Assembly (NCBI RefSeq): GCF_000708205.1
Contig: NW_014575559.1
Location: forward strand, 274,575-338,574
DNA from: Mixia osmundae IAM 14324
Taxonomy: Eukaryota; Basidiomycota; Mixiomycetes; Mixiales; Mixiaceae
Direction: 5' to 3'
DNA length: 64,000 nt
The position numbers and the translations under genes were made by a program. The notes beneath the pieces are model-generated. The model ran no database searches and had not been told where the DNA came from. It was given only the letters and a program-made list of their open reading frames with translations. This document shows, one piece after another, positions 20,660 through 31,975 of this stretch. Position 1 is the stretch's first letter, and every line of letters starts with the position of its first letter.

Positions 20660-22606
20660 ATGCAGCAATGTGAAGCTGTGCAGTCTCAGGGCGCGAAATA
20701 CATTCCCTGTCGCGCGATCGCTATTGCAGACTCAGCATGGTGCACACTGCATCATCAGGAACAAGCGAAGTACTACAAGCTTTACAAGGTAGATCGAGTC
20801 TTCCGAGAGAGCCTGTCGACTGTCTCAACTGAACCGTATCACAGCACGCTTCTCATGCCTACAAGACATATGAGATCTTGCTCGGTTCATCCTGCGTCAT
20901 GTCGCTACCCTGCATCGATCTCGCAATCGTCGTCGGCGGCATGTCCGATCTACAAGCCCTTCAAGACAAAGCCCACGATGTACGTCGAAAGCACACGCTT
21001 GCGTCGCAGGTCATCGCCCGGCGAGAAGATCATCACGCTCAATTCTGTCGAGGCGGCGACGCGTCGCACGTTGCTTTTCTTGATGGACTCAAAGCCGAGC
21101 GACGACATCTCACAGCCTTGCTCCACATCCTCGAGGAGCAGGCCTACTCTGTCCTCTTGACGCAGAATCAAGCAGGCTGGCTCCAACAAGCCGAAGTTGC
21201 TATTTCCTGCGAAATCCCTGAAGACGCCCCGAGCGACTCAGAAAGCGCCGACTCAGACTCGGATCATGACTCGAATTCGTCTAGGCGTTCTCACACTACT
21301 CCGCCAAGCTCACAGACCTCACTAGACGCCTTCACGAGCGATAGAGCCGCTCTGACTGTCACTCAACAGCTCGAATTGGGCCTGAGAGACCATTTTTGCT
21401 ACGAAGATGTGCACCGATCGAGGAAAGCGCAGCTACAGACTATCATCCTCTTCAAGCTCGAGCACGATCAGGACTGCTCTCCTACCGTCGCTCCAGCGCG
21501 TCGGCTCGTTCTGCAGGCCATCTTTCGCAAGCTCATCGCTCGCAAGCCAACGCTGATGTTGGCAGCTCAAAGGTTCACAGAGGCCTTTCCGGAGAGCTCA
21601 GACCCGATTCGCGACTTTGTGCTCTGGGATGAGCTCGAAAACGATCAGCTCCGTGCTCTTTCGAAAGCCTTGTCGGTTGCAGGAAGCGGCGGCATTCACG
21701 CAAAGCTGCTCCGAGATGCGATCGTTGATGCATTGAGCCCATCCCGTCAGATTGCTCCACAAGATCCGGGTGAAGCCGTCTCTCTCTTGGGCGGGTTCGT
21801 CTGGCGTTACGCAAGCAAGGAGATGCTTTCCGTCGAACAAGCCAAGCATTTCTACGCATTCAATCGGTGCGAGACCTGTCTGGGCAAAGTCTGCCGCTCG
21901 CTGCTCGAAGTGACGTCGATACTCGCCTTTGCCGACGGCTTCTTTCCCCAGTGGCGGCGCACTTCGGGCATGATGGGGGAGGCACAGCTGCGCAGAGCGG
22001 GTTGGTGCCTACCATCTTACGACGAGCCCGACGAACGACCCAGTACCACTGATCGAGTCAGGCTTAGGACTGGCAAGTATGTCTACTCAGAGCGCGAGCA
22101 TCGGTACGTAGATCAGCCTAGATGTAGCGTGTGCTTATATGCCGCACAGCAAATGGTTCCATGCCTTGGTCAGCGCAGATACGCCTCATGCGCTCGATAT
22201 GATAGCGTCTCTCGCAAAGTCGGGAGAATTCGAGATTGTCTGTGAACATCCGTCCGTTCGCTCGATCACGCTGCCAACAGTCAATTCGCTCTGGATGACT
22301 CGCGTGCGAGCTGGTCCGTCGATGCGTCAGCGCAGCTTTGCAAAGTGGACGGTCGAAGCAAAGGTGGGCGTAAAAGGCATGATGCATACGCTCGAGGAAG
22401 CCACAACAGCGCGTTTCATGCGCAAGTTCCATGATGCTTACTCCTTGCTCGTCTTGGACAACCGCCCCGGACGATCCTACGAAGATTTTGCAAAAGCGAT
22501 GGCGGAGGCGATGACACCGTGGCTACCGCCATTCTGCCTCGACATGCCGCCTTTGCACGGCTATGCAACCGACATCGCACACGCTATGTTTCGAAAGGCT
22601 GGCTAG
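20660..22606 (+). CDS. Unrecognised protein with an N-terminal Cys/His module
   Basis: Exons 20660-20788, 20845-22103 and 22150-22606, 614 aa. I cannot assign a function. Residues 1-48 form a compact module QC..V..QG.KY..C.....ADSAWCTLHHQEQ..YYKLYK, with Cys at about 4, 17 and 28 and His at 31-32. This is reminiscent of short zinc-binding heads seen in other basidiomycete hypotheticals. After an acidic Ser linker (SDSESADSDSDHDSNSS, about 170-190) comes an alpha-helical region (LQAIFRKLIARKPTLMLAAQ, LLRDAIVDAL), another Cys pair (FNRCETCLGKVC, about 385) and a long C-terminal domain with WFHALVSADTP and PWLPPFCLDMPPLHGY. No signal peptide. All junctions are GT-AG and phase-consistent. Confidence 0.75.
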
Positions 22607-22722
22607 ATCAAATGCACTCGCGCCAAGTTCTACTCGGAACGCTAGCGAGCAGTGCACTGGGATGTCCGTGTGTCGCTTCTCGCGTAGCCTCCTCACTCGT
22701 CAAGCGAGGCAGACCCGCGCCT

Positions 22723-23102
22723 TCAACTGAGATAGCGTTCTCCGCCACCGGGTGCAACGCCAGTCGGCAGTGTCAGATCAGTCTGAGATTGGGATCTGAT
22801 GGACGACTTGAGATTTGGCTGTTCAACGGGCATCTTTGTCGCGTCGTCTGCCAGTGGGTGTGCCATCGTGTCCTCAAATTGTTGCCATAATGTTGTCACG
22901 CTCTCAAACTGATTGCCGACGAGCGTGACGGCTTCGACAGAGCGATTGAGCGTGTTGAACGACGTCAACGTCCGTCCCAGGTTCTGCCATCGCACGCGTC
23001 TCAACTCGCTGTGTCCGTTTGCTCCGTTCAGGCCAGGCGTACCTCTGAGATCAGACGGATCAGGCGCTCTCGTTCGGCCTCGTATGCACCACTGCTCGAC
23101 AT
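22723..23102 (-). CDS. DAD1: DASH complex subunit DAD1
   Basis: Minus-strand exons 23102-23043 and 22983-22723; 106 aa. DAD1 is a small subunit of the fungus-specific DASH/Dam1 ring that couples kinetochores to microtubules. The model starts with an acidic/basic helix (YEAERERLIRLISEN) that runs across the 59-nt intron into LGRTLTSFNTLNRSVEAV and ESVTTLWQQFEDTMAH. These match the DAD1 pattern (R..L...I......L..S...LNR.L......G..F..V..LW..F...M). The tail after about residue 70 is low complexity. It is convergent with the preceding gene (116 bp) and easy to miss because exon 1 codes only 20 residues. Confidence 0.88.
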
Positions 23103-23453
23103 GCTAAGATCGCACAGCCTGCTTGGACGCTCAGGCTGGACAGGGCGTCGAGGTGGGGCAATGCGGCGCGTGACCGAAGTGGGGAAGACTCGCATGGCCA
23201 AAATTTTGTCGCTGACAGTCGAGAGAGATCAGTAGTGGCAAGAGCAGTCAGATCAGCATCATCGCAATCTCAGCTCTTGATTGAGACTGACAGAGGCAGA
23301 GCAAGCTAGCGGACAGGGTGAGTGGCAAACATCGACTTGATCCTCTGGGCCGAGGACGCTGACTGGGCCTGGTGACTCGCAGCCATCGGACCAGACGAAC
23401 GATAGCCAGACGCATCTTTCAATATCTAGACCGTAGAGACGCAGCAGTCGTCG
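23103..23453. other. 351-bp divergent region between DAD1 and a disordered-protein gene
   Basis: No gene supported; presumed double promoter. A 99-aa minus-strand frame at 23259-23558 overlaps the next CDS and shows no domain. Confidence 0.5.
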
Positions 23454-25349
23454 ATGCCCGCAAAAGTGACAGCTTTCGACCCGGACAATGACACTGCAAA
23501 GCCTCTGACCGTGCCTGAACCTGCCGCTGCCAACTCTTCGAAACCAGAAGCACACCAACCAGTCAAGGACGATGGGCAGCCAGAAGCGTTCCCTGAGAGA
23601 TTAGCCGCACTCGCGGCTGCTAAAGAACGCAAGAGAGTCAAGCGTCAAGCCAAAAAACAGCGACTACGTGAGGAACGCATCGCAGCCTCATCCGAGTCTG
23701 TCCCTCACGCAAGCCCGGTGCAAGATGCGGCTGCCCCAGCAAATGCAGGCTCACGCAAATCCAAAGCTCGCAAACCTCGTCAGGCTGTCGAGATTGCCCA
23801 CTCGTCGTCAGACGTCGACGATACCGATGGCGATGGCTCAGAGGTCACGAAAGTCAATTCGGCAGATCTTCCCATCGTCAATCTGAGCAAACTGGCAAGT
23901 TCGAGCTGGGCAGACGAGACTGCACTCGCTTCTGCAGACCAAGACAAAGCTCAACAGCAAAAGGCCGCTGTCCTGCCATCGACCGCCCAAGCCAAGCGTA
24001 GTGCTCGACGAGCGGGAGATGTCGCCAAGACATCTCCGCATGCTGAAGCAGCACCGCGACGACAGTTTGCCCGCGATGGCAGGCTACTCAGCGAGTCCTT
24101 ACGCGCGATCGGCAATTACCGCGATGAGCACGCCACCGATGCAGGCGCCTCATCATCTGCCGCCCGGACCTCGTCACCTATCGTGCACAAGTCAATTTCC
24201 ACGCCAGCGCCCGTTCCAGTGCCGGCTCCACAGACAAGAGCTGGAGTGCAATCGACTGAGTCGAGTAAGCCTGTTGCAAAGGCGCCAAAAGTCAAGCAAG
24301 TCAAAGCTCAGCCAACTAATGTGCCTGCTGTGCCTAGTCAGCTGCGTATCGTCAGATCCGCTGTGTCCGTCAGCCAGGCCGACGTTGGACCTTGGCGTCA
24401 TGATAAATTTCAGGACGAGTCAACAAGCGCTACTTCGTTGAATGCGCCGCCATCGAAGCAACCAATTCGAGTATCCCTGGGTCAATCTACAGCGCGCAAG
24501 CCTTTCACGACGGTTGGACCGAGCAATGTAGCCGTCCAAAGTATGTACCCCGTCCAACACATTGAAGCTGGCTTATATTGCTTTGCAGCTTTGCCTCAAT
24601 CGCGAGCAGCATCCCGCGCCTCCGTGCAGATTCAGACCGATCCAGGCCGCCATGCGGGTGACAAGAACGAGCAAGAGATGAATAGCGCGCAGGCCGTCCC
24701 TCGTGGCGATCGAGAGACTCTTGAGCTCGAGAAGCGTATAGGTCGATTGAGCACAGACGAGGGGATCTTCGATGGCCGTCGAGAGTCGTCTACATCGAGC
24801 AAGCCCTATTATTCTGGCGAGTCTCGTGCCCTGTCAACGCCCGGTGGGCTTTCGGTAGCAACTCCGGAGCTTCTGGCCTATCCAGCGCAGTACGGGCCTG
24901 CTTACTACTACCCTGACGATGGCTCGAAGCACTACATGCCGCAAGCCTTCGACATGTATGGCTACCCGATCATGCAAGGGCCTCACATGATGCAGCTCCC
25001 GAATTACTACCCTCAGCCTGACTATTCGCCCGTCAATACGCCGCCGCCACACTTTTCACCAGGTCGCTACCCGCCCTACGGAGTGGATTACCACAACGAA
25101 AGGCAAATGCAACGGATCGACAATGCAGGCGGTCTCGAGTCTCGTGGCATGCCTGGATTTGCACCGCATCAGGTAGATTCCTACCAGCCATACATGTACT
25201 ATCAGCAACCGCCGACGATGTACGCCTACCCATCTCATCCTCCACTTCAGTCCAAGGATCAAGCTCAAATCTCACGACCAGAGAATCGGGCTTACTCGGA
25301 CCCTGCAATCCTTAGCTACGTCAAGCCAAATGACCGCTATAAGCCTTAG
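23454..25349 (+). CDS. Large disordered protein of unknown function
   Basis: Open frame of 631 codons from the ATG at 23454. A probable 48-nt intron at 24541-24588 (GTATGT donor, TTTGCAG acceptor) has no stop and keeps frame, so spliced (615 aa) and unspliced forms are both readable. The N terminus is Ala/Lys/Arg-rich with a basic helix (ERLAALAAAKERKRVKRQAK). The middle is Ser/Thr/Pro-rich, with an isolated conserved-looking GPWRHDKFQDE. The last 150 residues are rich in Pro, Tyr, Met and Gln (PAQYGPAYYYPDDG, NYYPQPDYSP), prion-like in composition. The WRHDKF block resembles the W.HDKF motif of Btz/CASC3-like RNA proteins, but that is too short to assign a family. RNA-granule biology is only a guess from composition. 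Confidence 0.7.
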   Translation: MPAKVTAFDPDNDTAKPLTVPEPAAANSSKPEAHQPVKDDGQPEAFPERLAALAAAKERKRVKRQAKKQRLREERIAASSESVPHASPVQDAAAPANAGSRKSKARKPRQAVEIAHSSSDVDDTDGDGSEVTKVNSADLPIVNLSKLASSSWADETALASADQDKAQQQKAAVLPSTAQAKRSARRAGDVAKTSPHAEAAPRRQFARDGRLLSESLRAIGNYRDEHATDAGASSSAARTSSPIVHKSISTPAPVPVPAPQTRAGVQSTESSKPVAKAPKVKQVKAQPTNVPAVPSQLRIVRSAVSVSQADVGPWRHDKFQDESTSATSLNAPPSKQPIRVSLGQSTARKPFTTVGPSNVAVQSMYPVQHIEAGLYCFAALPQSRAASRASVQIQTDPGRHAGDKNEQEMNSAQAVPRGDRETLELEKRIGRLSTDEGIFDGRRESSTSSKPYYSGESRALSTPGGLSVATPELLAYPAQYGPAYYYPDDGSKHYMPQAFDMYGYPIMQGPHMMQLPNYYPQPDYSPVNTPPPHFSPGRYPPYGVDYHNERQMQRIDNAGGLESRGMPGFAPHQVDSYQPYMYYQQPPTMYAYPSHPPLQSKDQAQISRPENRAYSDPAILSYVKPNDRYKP

Positions 25350-25507
25350 ATAGCGCGCGCAATGTTGCTACCCCATGTTTCTGTAAACCTCCACGACCGA
25401 ATGCATGAAGCAGTTGTTCACGTGAATAGATATGCACCTGTTACTGTACAACGGACGACTCTCTTTCGTCTGCACTAGAGCTCAGAGAGTCATTGTGCTT
25501 GTCTGCA

Positions 25508-28500
25508 CTACAGGCTGAGTTGTTCCTTGAGAGCCAGCAAGCTGTTTTCGAGCTGCTTCAACTTAACCGTCCCTTTGATGAGATATTCGTCGAATCGAGA
25601 CTCGCCGAGCATGCCTGCATGAGAGGATTCGGCCTCATTCGACCCGGAGATGGCGACGATTCTGCAAGGCGCAAGGGACTCTTGTCGCTCATACGCGCGG
25701 ATCTCCGCAGCAGCCTCGATGCCCGTCTTGATTGGCATATTGCTGCATTCGAAGGTCAGTCGTGTCACCGTGAGAGGAGAGCAAGAACATACACGTCAGC
25801 CCAAAAGAGATGAGGCAAAAATTGCTTGTATGCAGCCACGGCTTGTAGACCGTCTGCGACCGCAACGTAAGAGACTTTGTTGCGTTTTAACAGCGAAACG
25901 AGGATGTTGCGCGAGACTGCGTTATCCTCTGCGACCATGACACGCAGCGCGCTAGCTCGAGCGTTTTTTGCCGCCTTGTGGGGCGAGGACTGTCCGTTGC
26001 TTGAGCCTTCGCTCGGTGACGGGCGCTTGCGGGAAGCTTGACTGGCAGACTCTTCAGTCGACGGCGTCAACGGCTGTCCGGGGCTTGTTGGCAGACCGAG
26101 CGACATTGGCACGGCAATGGATCCAGTATAGACGCGCACGAGCTTTGCCGCAGAAGGGTCGGATTCCCTGGCCGAGTGTGACAATTTCTCAAATTTGACA
26201 GGTATGCGCAGCTTGACCGTTGTGCCGATTCCGAGCGTCGAAGAGACCTCGCAGGAGCCGTGGAGGCGCTGCAAGAGATTGTTGACAACGCTCATGCCTA
26301 AGCCAGATCCAGACGTGAAGGGATCTTCCTGCTTGAACGGCTCAAAGTAGGCTCTTGTGCTGACGAATTCCTGACTCATCCCCTTGCCGGTGTCTTGCAC
26401 TGTCAGGTCGATCGCGCTGCTGGCAGGTGCGGCGGGCGCATGCGCTCGCAGGAGCAGCTTGATCTCACCAGTGTGAGTGAAGTTCAAAGCGTTCGAGAGC
26501 ACATTGAGCACGATGCGCCTGAACGCAGTCGTGTTGAGATAGACGTGAAAGGCGCTCAAGCGAGGATCGACATCGACAGTGACATTTGGTAGCTCTCGTT
26601 CGCCCTCTGCAAGTAAATTCGAATGCTTCTTGCGATCGATCCCTTGCTGCACAATGTCAAAGAGTTCTGGCCCGAGCTCAAGTGTCTGGTAGACTTGCGT
26701 CTTATCGTGATCTGCGACTGTGCTGCGGTGCGACGAAAGCTTGCCATACTCGAGAACGTCCTCTAGCGTATCACGCAGGGTGAGACCGGCAGCTTCGACC
26801 GAGTCGAGCATCTGAAGAACTTCTTGTCGCATGTGAGACTGCATCGCTGTATCGGGGTCGAAAATTTCGCGCATGCACTCGACTTGGCAAAGTATTGAAT
26901 GCAGCGGCACTCGGAATTCGTGAGAGATCTGCGACAAGAAGAAAGCCTGGCCTTGCACGGCATCTATCGCCCTGAGCCTCTCGAAATTAGCGACGCAGAT
27001 TGCTCCAATGGCACGAGCAAAGCCTTCTTCTGTCTGGTCGAAAGGCCTGTCTAGCTTTGAGCGCGCTACTAATACGAGCAGATGTGGTTGCTTCCGCGAG
27101 TCAAACAGGGGCAAAGCAATGACAGCCTCTGTCACGTCGGGCACGAGCTCGAAAGCGGCAGCTGGGCTTTCGCTGCCTGCTCGGCTGAAGGCGATGTTCT
27201 GTTCGCCCATGCAGTGCTTAAATAAGACCTGGGCGACGGCGCGGCTGCCGAAATGTAGCCAGTCGTCCGGCAAGCCTATCTGAGCATGTGCCAACGTCGG
27301 GAGTGACCGGCTTCTACTTTTTGTTTGATCTGCCTTGCCCGCTTTGGGCTCGAACCAGGACAGCGTAGTCCCATCCGGCGCAGTGAGCTCGCGATACCGC
27401 TCGCGCGTGCTTGCACCAGATGGTGAGGTTGTTGTCGGGGTATTGGAACCCTCGGTAGTGGACAGAATCGGCATGTGGTGGCCTACAGAAGGCGATGAGA
27501 CTGTTGCAGACGCAGGATTAGACTCTGGATGATCATGTGATAGTTCGGAGGTCGCGCGAGAAGTTCCTGATCGCGTGACGGTCGAGACGTGATATCCTCG
27601 TATGTCAACGATAGCGACGCCGTCAGCTTTCAGCAGGCGCAGCAAGTCTGTCGCCGACCGAGTCAGTATGTCAGCTTCCTCTGCCTGCTGATCTATCGCC
27701 GCGGAGGTGGCATGCTCTGCACTGTCGGGGCGTTGCAAGGATGGTGCCGATTGAGAGGCAGTCCGCGCAGGTAGATATGCTGGCGGCGGGTTGAGCAGGC
27801 CTGTGAGGCTTATCGCGCGAGCACTGTCGCGTGCCAGGCGTCCATGTTCGAGCTCAGAAGCGACAAGGTAGGCCAAATCTCGCAAGAACTCCTTGTCTTC
27901 GCTGCTCAAGTTGCGTATGACGCTGCCCTGTGTGGTGTGCTCGAGAAGGCATAAGCTGCCAACGGTTGTCAGTTCAGCATGGGCATCATCGTCGCCAGTC
28001 TTGCTGACGCGCAGTCTTATTGGCTGGCCTGCATAATGCTGCACGCTACCATCGCCTCTGACCAGTGGGTTCTTTGCAAAGCGCCAGTCCTCTGCAGAAT
28101 GCACTACCACCAATTCGTCGTCATTTCGCAAGGCAGTATGCGAACAAAACATGGAATCACGCGGCCCAAAGGTACCCGCTGGAACCGGCGCGTTTGCTTC
28201 AGCCAGCACAAGTATGTCCCTTTGCGTCTGCAGCATCACCGCCTGCTCAGATATGTTAGTAGCGATAGCGTCAGCATGCTTGAGAAACTGACGACTGAAT
28301 CGACATTGAAATATCGCTGGGCAATGCTGACACATCTGTCTATCGACGACCTGCGAGCCGGGTCGTCGAGATCATAGCTGCATTTTCATCAGCATACTGT
28401 ATCGCTGGCCGTAGGGAGCTTAGCGCACGTCTGAATGGCGGTCATTCGCGATTGCATGTCGGAGGATCTAGGCGCAGGCAGATAGCCCTTCTGAACGTAT

Positions 28501-28742
28501 GTCTTTAACACTCGCGCGACCTCTACTAGTCGAGGCTCGGCGTGTGTCAGATCTATAGAGGCTAACTGCTGGGCGAGTGCGAGATCTGACGCCGGCTTCT
28601 GCGGAGGCCGAGCAGGTTCGTAGTTGCCGTGGGCGTATCGCTCGACAAAGTCAAGCCATTCTGTTGGCGTGCTATCGCGTGTAGCGCCGGTCGGCCGTGT
28701 GTCGCCTCGGAGCTCTGCAGCTTGGCCTACCGCGTCTTCCAT
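25508..28742 (-). CDS. GAF-domain hybrid histidine kinase
   Basis: Minus-strand exons 28742-28429, 28377-28293, 28242-25793 and 25742-25508; 1027 aa. It is a cytosolic two-component sensor. The N-terminal GAF-like domain (to about 260) has SIDRCVSIAQRYFNV and FCSHTALRNDDELVVVHSAE; a second GAF-like region follows at about 380-560. The H-box is FFLSQISHEFRVPLHSI (phospho-His), the N-box NVLSNALNFTH and the G-boxes DTGKGMS and GSGLGMSV. After a Pro/Ser linker comes a C-terminal receiver with VMVAEDNAVSRN and the phospho-acceptor Asp in WADVNMPIKTG. That Asp-Val codon pair spans the last intron, supporting the junction. Key residues are intact, so an active phosphorelay kinase is expected. No membrane span is seen; the signal is unknown. 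Confidence 0.92.
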
Positions 28743-29032
28743 AGCGTTCGAAGCGGTCCGATCGCTGGAGCGACCAGTCAACAGATGGCTCGCTTAGCAC
28801 CGGCTCGCTTGTCAGCGACCGGGCGTCCTGTACGTGGCGACAAGTCGAGACTCTTTAGCACACTTTGGCGTGCGCATGGGCAAGGATTCCAAAACTTCGA
28901 TCACGGATTTTCGATCAGGGCCTGGCCACCCGCCCAACATTCGGTCCCTTGCGCCGCCGCGGCGGTCATGCCGGAGCAGCGCGTCAAGTAATATCGTGAC
29001 CAGTTTGGTGACGTGTCCTGTAGCGACAGACA

Positions 29033-30612
29033 ATGAAGCCAGGCAAGCAGAAAGGTGCGTTAGCTCTTCTTTTGCCGGCCCGGCTGATGCAGACAGATAG
29101 CATCGACGGTTCGGGTCCCGGACAGGGCGCCATCCAGCGAAGCAAACCCGTTCAGTTCGCTAATACCAGATCAGACGATCGCCGTCGTCGACAGCTTCAC
29201 GCTCGAGTCTGGCGTCGTCCTTGCTGAGGTGGAAGTAGCCTACAACACCTGGGGGCAGCTCAACAAGGCTGGCGATAATGTACTGGTCATCTGTCATGCG
29301 CTTACAGGCAGCTCAGACGTGGGAGATTGGCAAGTCGTGGAACGGTGACTCGACGACCGAACTTACGTCTTTCGCGCGACAGGTGGGGACCACTCATGGG
29401 CACAGGGCTAGCTTTCGATCCCGCTCGCTATATGATCTTTTGCGCCAATGTCTTGGGCTCGCCTTATGGTTCTGCCTCGCCCGTCACATTGAATCCAGAG
29501 ACAAACCAGAGATGGGGTCCCGAGTTTCCTCCTACAACGACGAGAGACGATGTTCGACTGCATCACCTCATTCTAGATCATCTGGGTGTCAAGTCTGTGG
29601 CTGCCGTCATCGGCGGGTCAATGGGCGGCATGGCCGTGCTCGAATGGCCTCTCTGCACGCCGAAGAGCTATGTACGCAATATCGTGCCGATAGCGACATC
29701 CGCTCGCCACTCGGCTTGGGGCATCTCATGGGGCGAAGCTCAGCGACAATCAATCTACTCGGATCCAAAATATGAAGATGGCTTCTACGCGATTGACCAG
29801 CCACCGATTACAGGCTTAGCGGCTGCGCGCATGGCTGCGCTGCTCACGTATCGCAGCCGAGATAGTTTTGAGAGTCGCTTCGGACGCAAACACAATCTCA
29901 CGCCCCGTCGCGAGAGCTCATCAGATCTGGGTGTGCCTCGTACACCGGCAGAACGAGCGCTGGCTGCTCACAACGATGGACATAGAGGGGCAAGAATCAG
30001 AGAACGAAGTTCATCCTCAGAATCGATTACGACGCGCGAGCAACCATTGCCTGTCAGTGCGCCGGCGCCGGGTAGCCCTGGTTCCAACGGCGACGCTCCT
30101 GTAGTGTTCTCTGCGCAAGGCTATCTACGCTATCAGGGAGACAAGTTTGTGCAACGCTTTGATGCAAATTGTTACGTGCATATTACCCGAAAGATGGACA
30201 TGCACGATGTGCAGCGAGACCGACCGAGCGATCCGCCGCCGCTATCGACGATTCCCCCAAAGGCACTCGTCATTGCGATTTCGTCAGACGGTCTCTTCAC
30301 CCTCCGAGAGGCACAAGAGATTTCAGAGCAAATACCGGATGCACGTCTTGTCGTCGTATGTATGCTTGCTTGCCCGTTTGCGACTAGCTCACATGGACGC
30401 AGATTGACTCGCCAGAAGGACATGACGGCTTTTTGCTCGAATTCGCGCAGATCAACCATCACATCCTGCTTCATCTGACATCCCAACTGCCCGAGTTTTA
30501 TGACAATACGCTACAGAGCCCAGAGCTTGTGGCAGCGCAAGGCGACGAGCGATTTGTAGCCAAAAAGAGCAGCGTGTTCGGCGAAGCAGAGGTAGATCTG
30601 ACGAGCTGGTAA
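29033..30612 (+). CDS. MET2: Homoserine O-acetyltransferase
   Basis: Exons 29033-29054 (22 nt), 29101-29329, 29383-30355 and 30403-30612, 477 aa (yeast Met2 486). It acetylates homoserine with acetyl-CoA, the committed step to methionine. The alpha/beta-hydrolase fold shows [18 protein letters not shown], nucleophile Ser in [13 protein letters not shown], Asp in [10 protein letters not shown] and His in [13 protein letters not shown]. The intron at 29330-29382 has a GC donor (TTG^GCAAGT). This is the only way to get the invariant DWWGPL; a GT alternative 15 nt downstream would insert five residues. Between the catalytic elements there is a Ser/Arg-rich insertion (about residues 260-330) common in fungal homologues. 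The stop is only 16 bp from that of the opposite-strand neighbour. Confidence 0.94.
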
Positions 30613-30628
30613 TGCATAGACTGTGCCA

Positions 30629-31758
30629 TCATTCTTTGATGAAGCGGAGTCGGTTGCGCCAGCCAAATCCAAGCTCGCTGTCGTCCGATACGAGTCGAAA
30701 ACGCCAGGATGTCATGCGATCTGCATGCTTAGCGGAAGCCGAGCAAGCTTTCGCGCTGATTGTGTAGGTGCCAGCGAGATGACTGCCGTCCTGACCATCG
30801 GCGACTGGCGTCGTGCTGGGCTGAGCAACCGGATCTCCGGTGATGCTCACGCTCCAATCCGCGAAATGGTCCGAGATGTTCCCAGCAGGCAAGCGCGGTT
30901 CTCTGGTCCGATTTCCGCTCGGTGTCGGTGAATTTGCGGGTATTTTTGAGCTGAGGGCAGGCGCGACGACAGGTAGGTCGAGCGTGTGAGCTTGTGTGTC
31001 GAGAATCGCTAGGTCGACTCTGACGATCCCATGAGCGCCTGCACGGCCAGAGGCAGAGTGACGTACTGTTGATCTGGCGTCGAGAGCTGGGCTACACAGT
31101 TGACGGCAAGCGCGACGAGGGCACCATACGCCGAAGCTCTGCGAGACGGATCAGAGCGCGCACAATGCGCGACCAGGGGCCGCCTACGAAGTGATCTCGG
31201 GGTCGTCGAGATAGGCCGAAGGGTTGCAGAGAATGATTTGCACGAGGCCAGGAGGGACAGCGTTCGCTTTGCCAGTGTGTGCTAGCACGAGTGAGGAAAG
31301 GAAGAAGCGATAGTGCGTAGCCGTCGGGCAAAACCTGATTGTATAAGTCTTGTTGAGCTCTTGTTGAAGACACGGAGGTGACACAAAGCTGACCTGAGCT
31401 CGATACGGCGTAGCAATCTGCGCAGATGGCCCTTGCCGCCTTCCTCACTGAGCCAAGATTCGTTCTCTTTGACGAGGTTGACATGTATATCGGCGCGATC
31501 AGGAAAGACGATGAGGATTCGCGCAGGCAACTTGGCATGCTGGGTCGGATGATCATCATGATCGAGTTGCGAGTCCGGCGCACTCCATTGTTCGAGGTCA
31601 TAGTGCTGCTTGAGCGAATTGAGCGCGAGATGGAAGCACATCAGAGACGTGATCGTTCCGTTGATTGCAAATACATGGCCAGGCAAAGTCTGGCGGGCCT
31701 GTGCCGGTAGCTCTGCTTGGATGTTGGTCGGGAGTAACCATGCCGGGCTGATGGGCAT
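30629..31758 (-). CDS. Protein of unknown function
   Basis: Minus-strand exons 31758-31394, 31334-31188, 31138-31067 and 31019-30629; 324 aa. Not recognised. The N-terminal half has a beta/alpha feel: GHVFAINGTITSLMCFHLAL, ARILIVFPDRADIHVNLVKE and KGHLRRLLRRIELRFCPTAT, then HYRFFLSSLVLAH and PGLVQIILCNPSAYLDDPE. This could be a RecA-like or Rossmann-type core without a visible P-loop. The C-terminal 130 residues are Ser/Pro-rich and end basic. Introns were placed by frame, phase and donor strength (47-59 nt); the third could alternatively use an upstream GTGTAG donor. The first in-frame ATG is at 31758; the frame continues up to a stop just above 31794, so a further 5' exon is possible. Confidence 0.6.
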
Positions 31759-31975
31759 CAACAAGAGAGCGTCAAGCTGTTCCTGAGGCGCCAACGAGTC
31801 GCGCGAATTGTCGCGTTGCTCGTTGCGTCATAGGCTTTCATGTCAGAGCGACAGTCTCCGTGCCTCATGTCTGACTCCGAGCGGTGCATCGTCGCAGCAC
31901 TAGACCCCCTCTCATCCTCGCGAACCGCTCGAACCACTCAGCAACGTCACTCCCGCTTTCGAATTCGAGGTCAAG

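Noticed and set aside
28389-28781. Separate small gene next to the histidine kinase
   Set aside because: Two short introns (51 and 50 nt) join it in phase to the kinase and complete its GAF domain, so it is the kinase N terminus. The frame above 28742 begins at a TTG.
29345-29382. GT-AG alternative (38 nt) for the second MET2 intron
   Set aside because: It would insert five residues between the two invariant Trp residues of DWWGPL and is shorter than neighbouring introns; the GC donor 15 nt upstream fits exactly.
31020-31098. Alternative third intron of the unknown gene using a GTGTAG donor
   Set aside because: It is in phase but has a weak donor and a 59-nt span ending at a different acceptor. 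The GTACGT donor with a 47-nt span is stronger and keeps more coding sequence. Not fully excluded.
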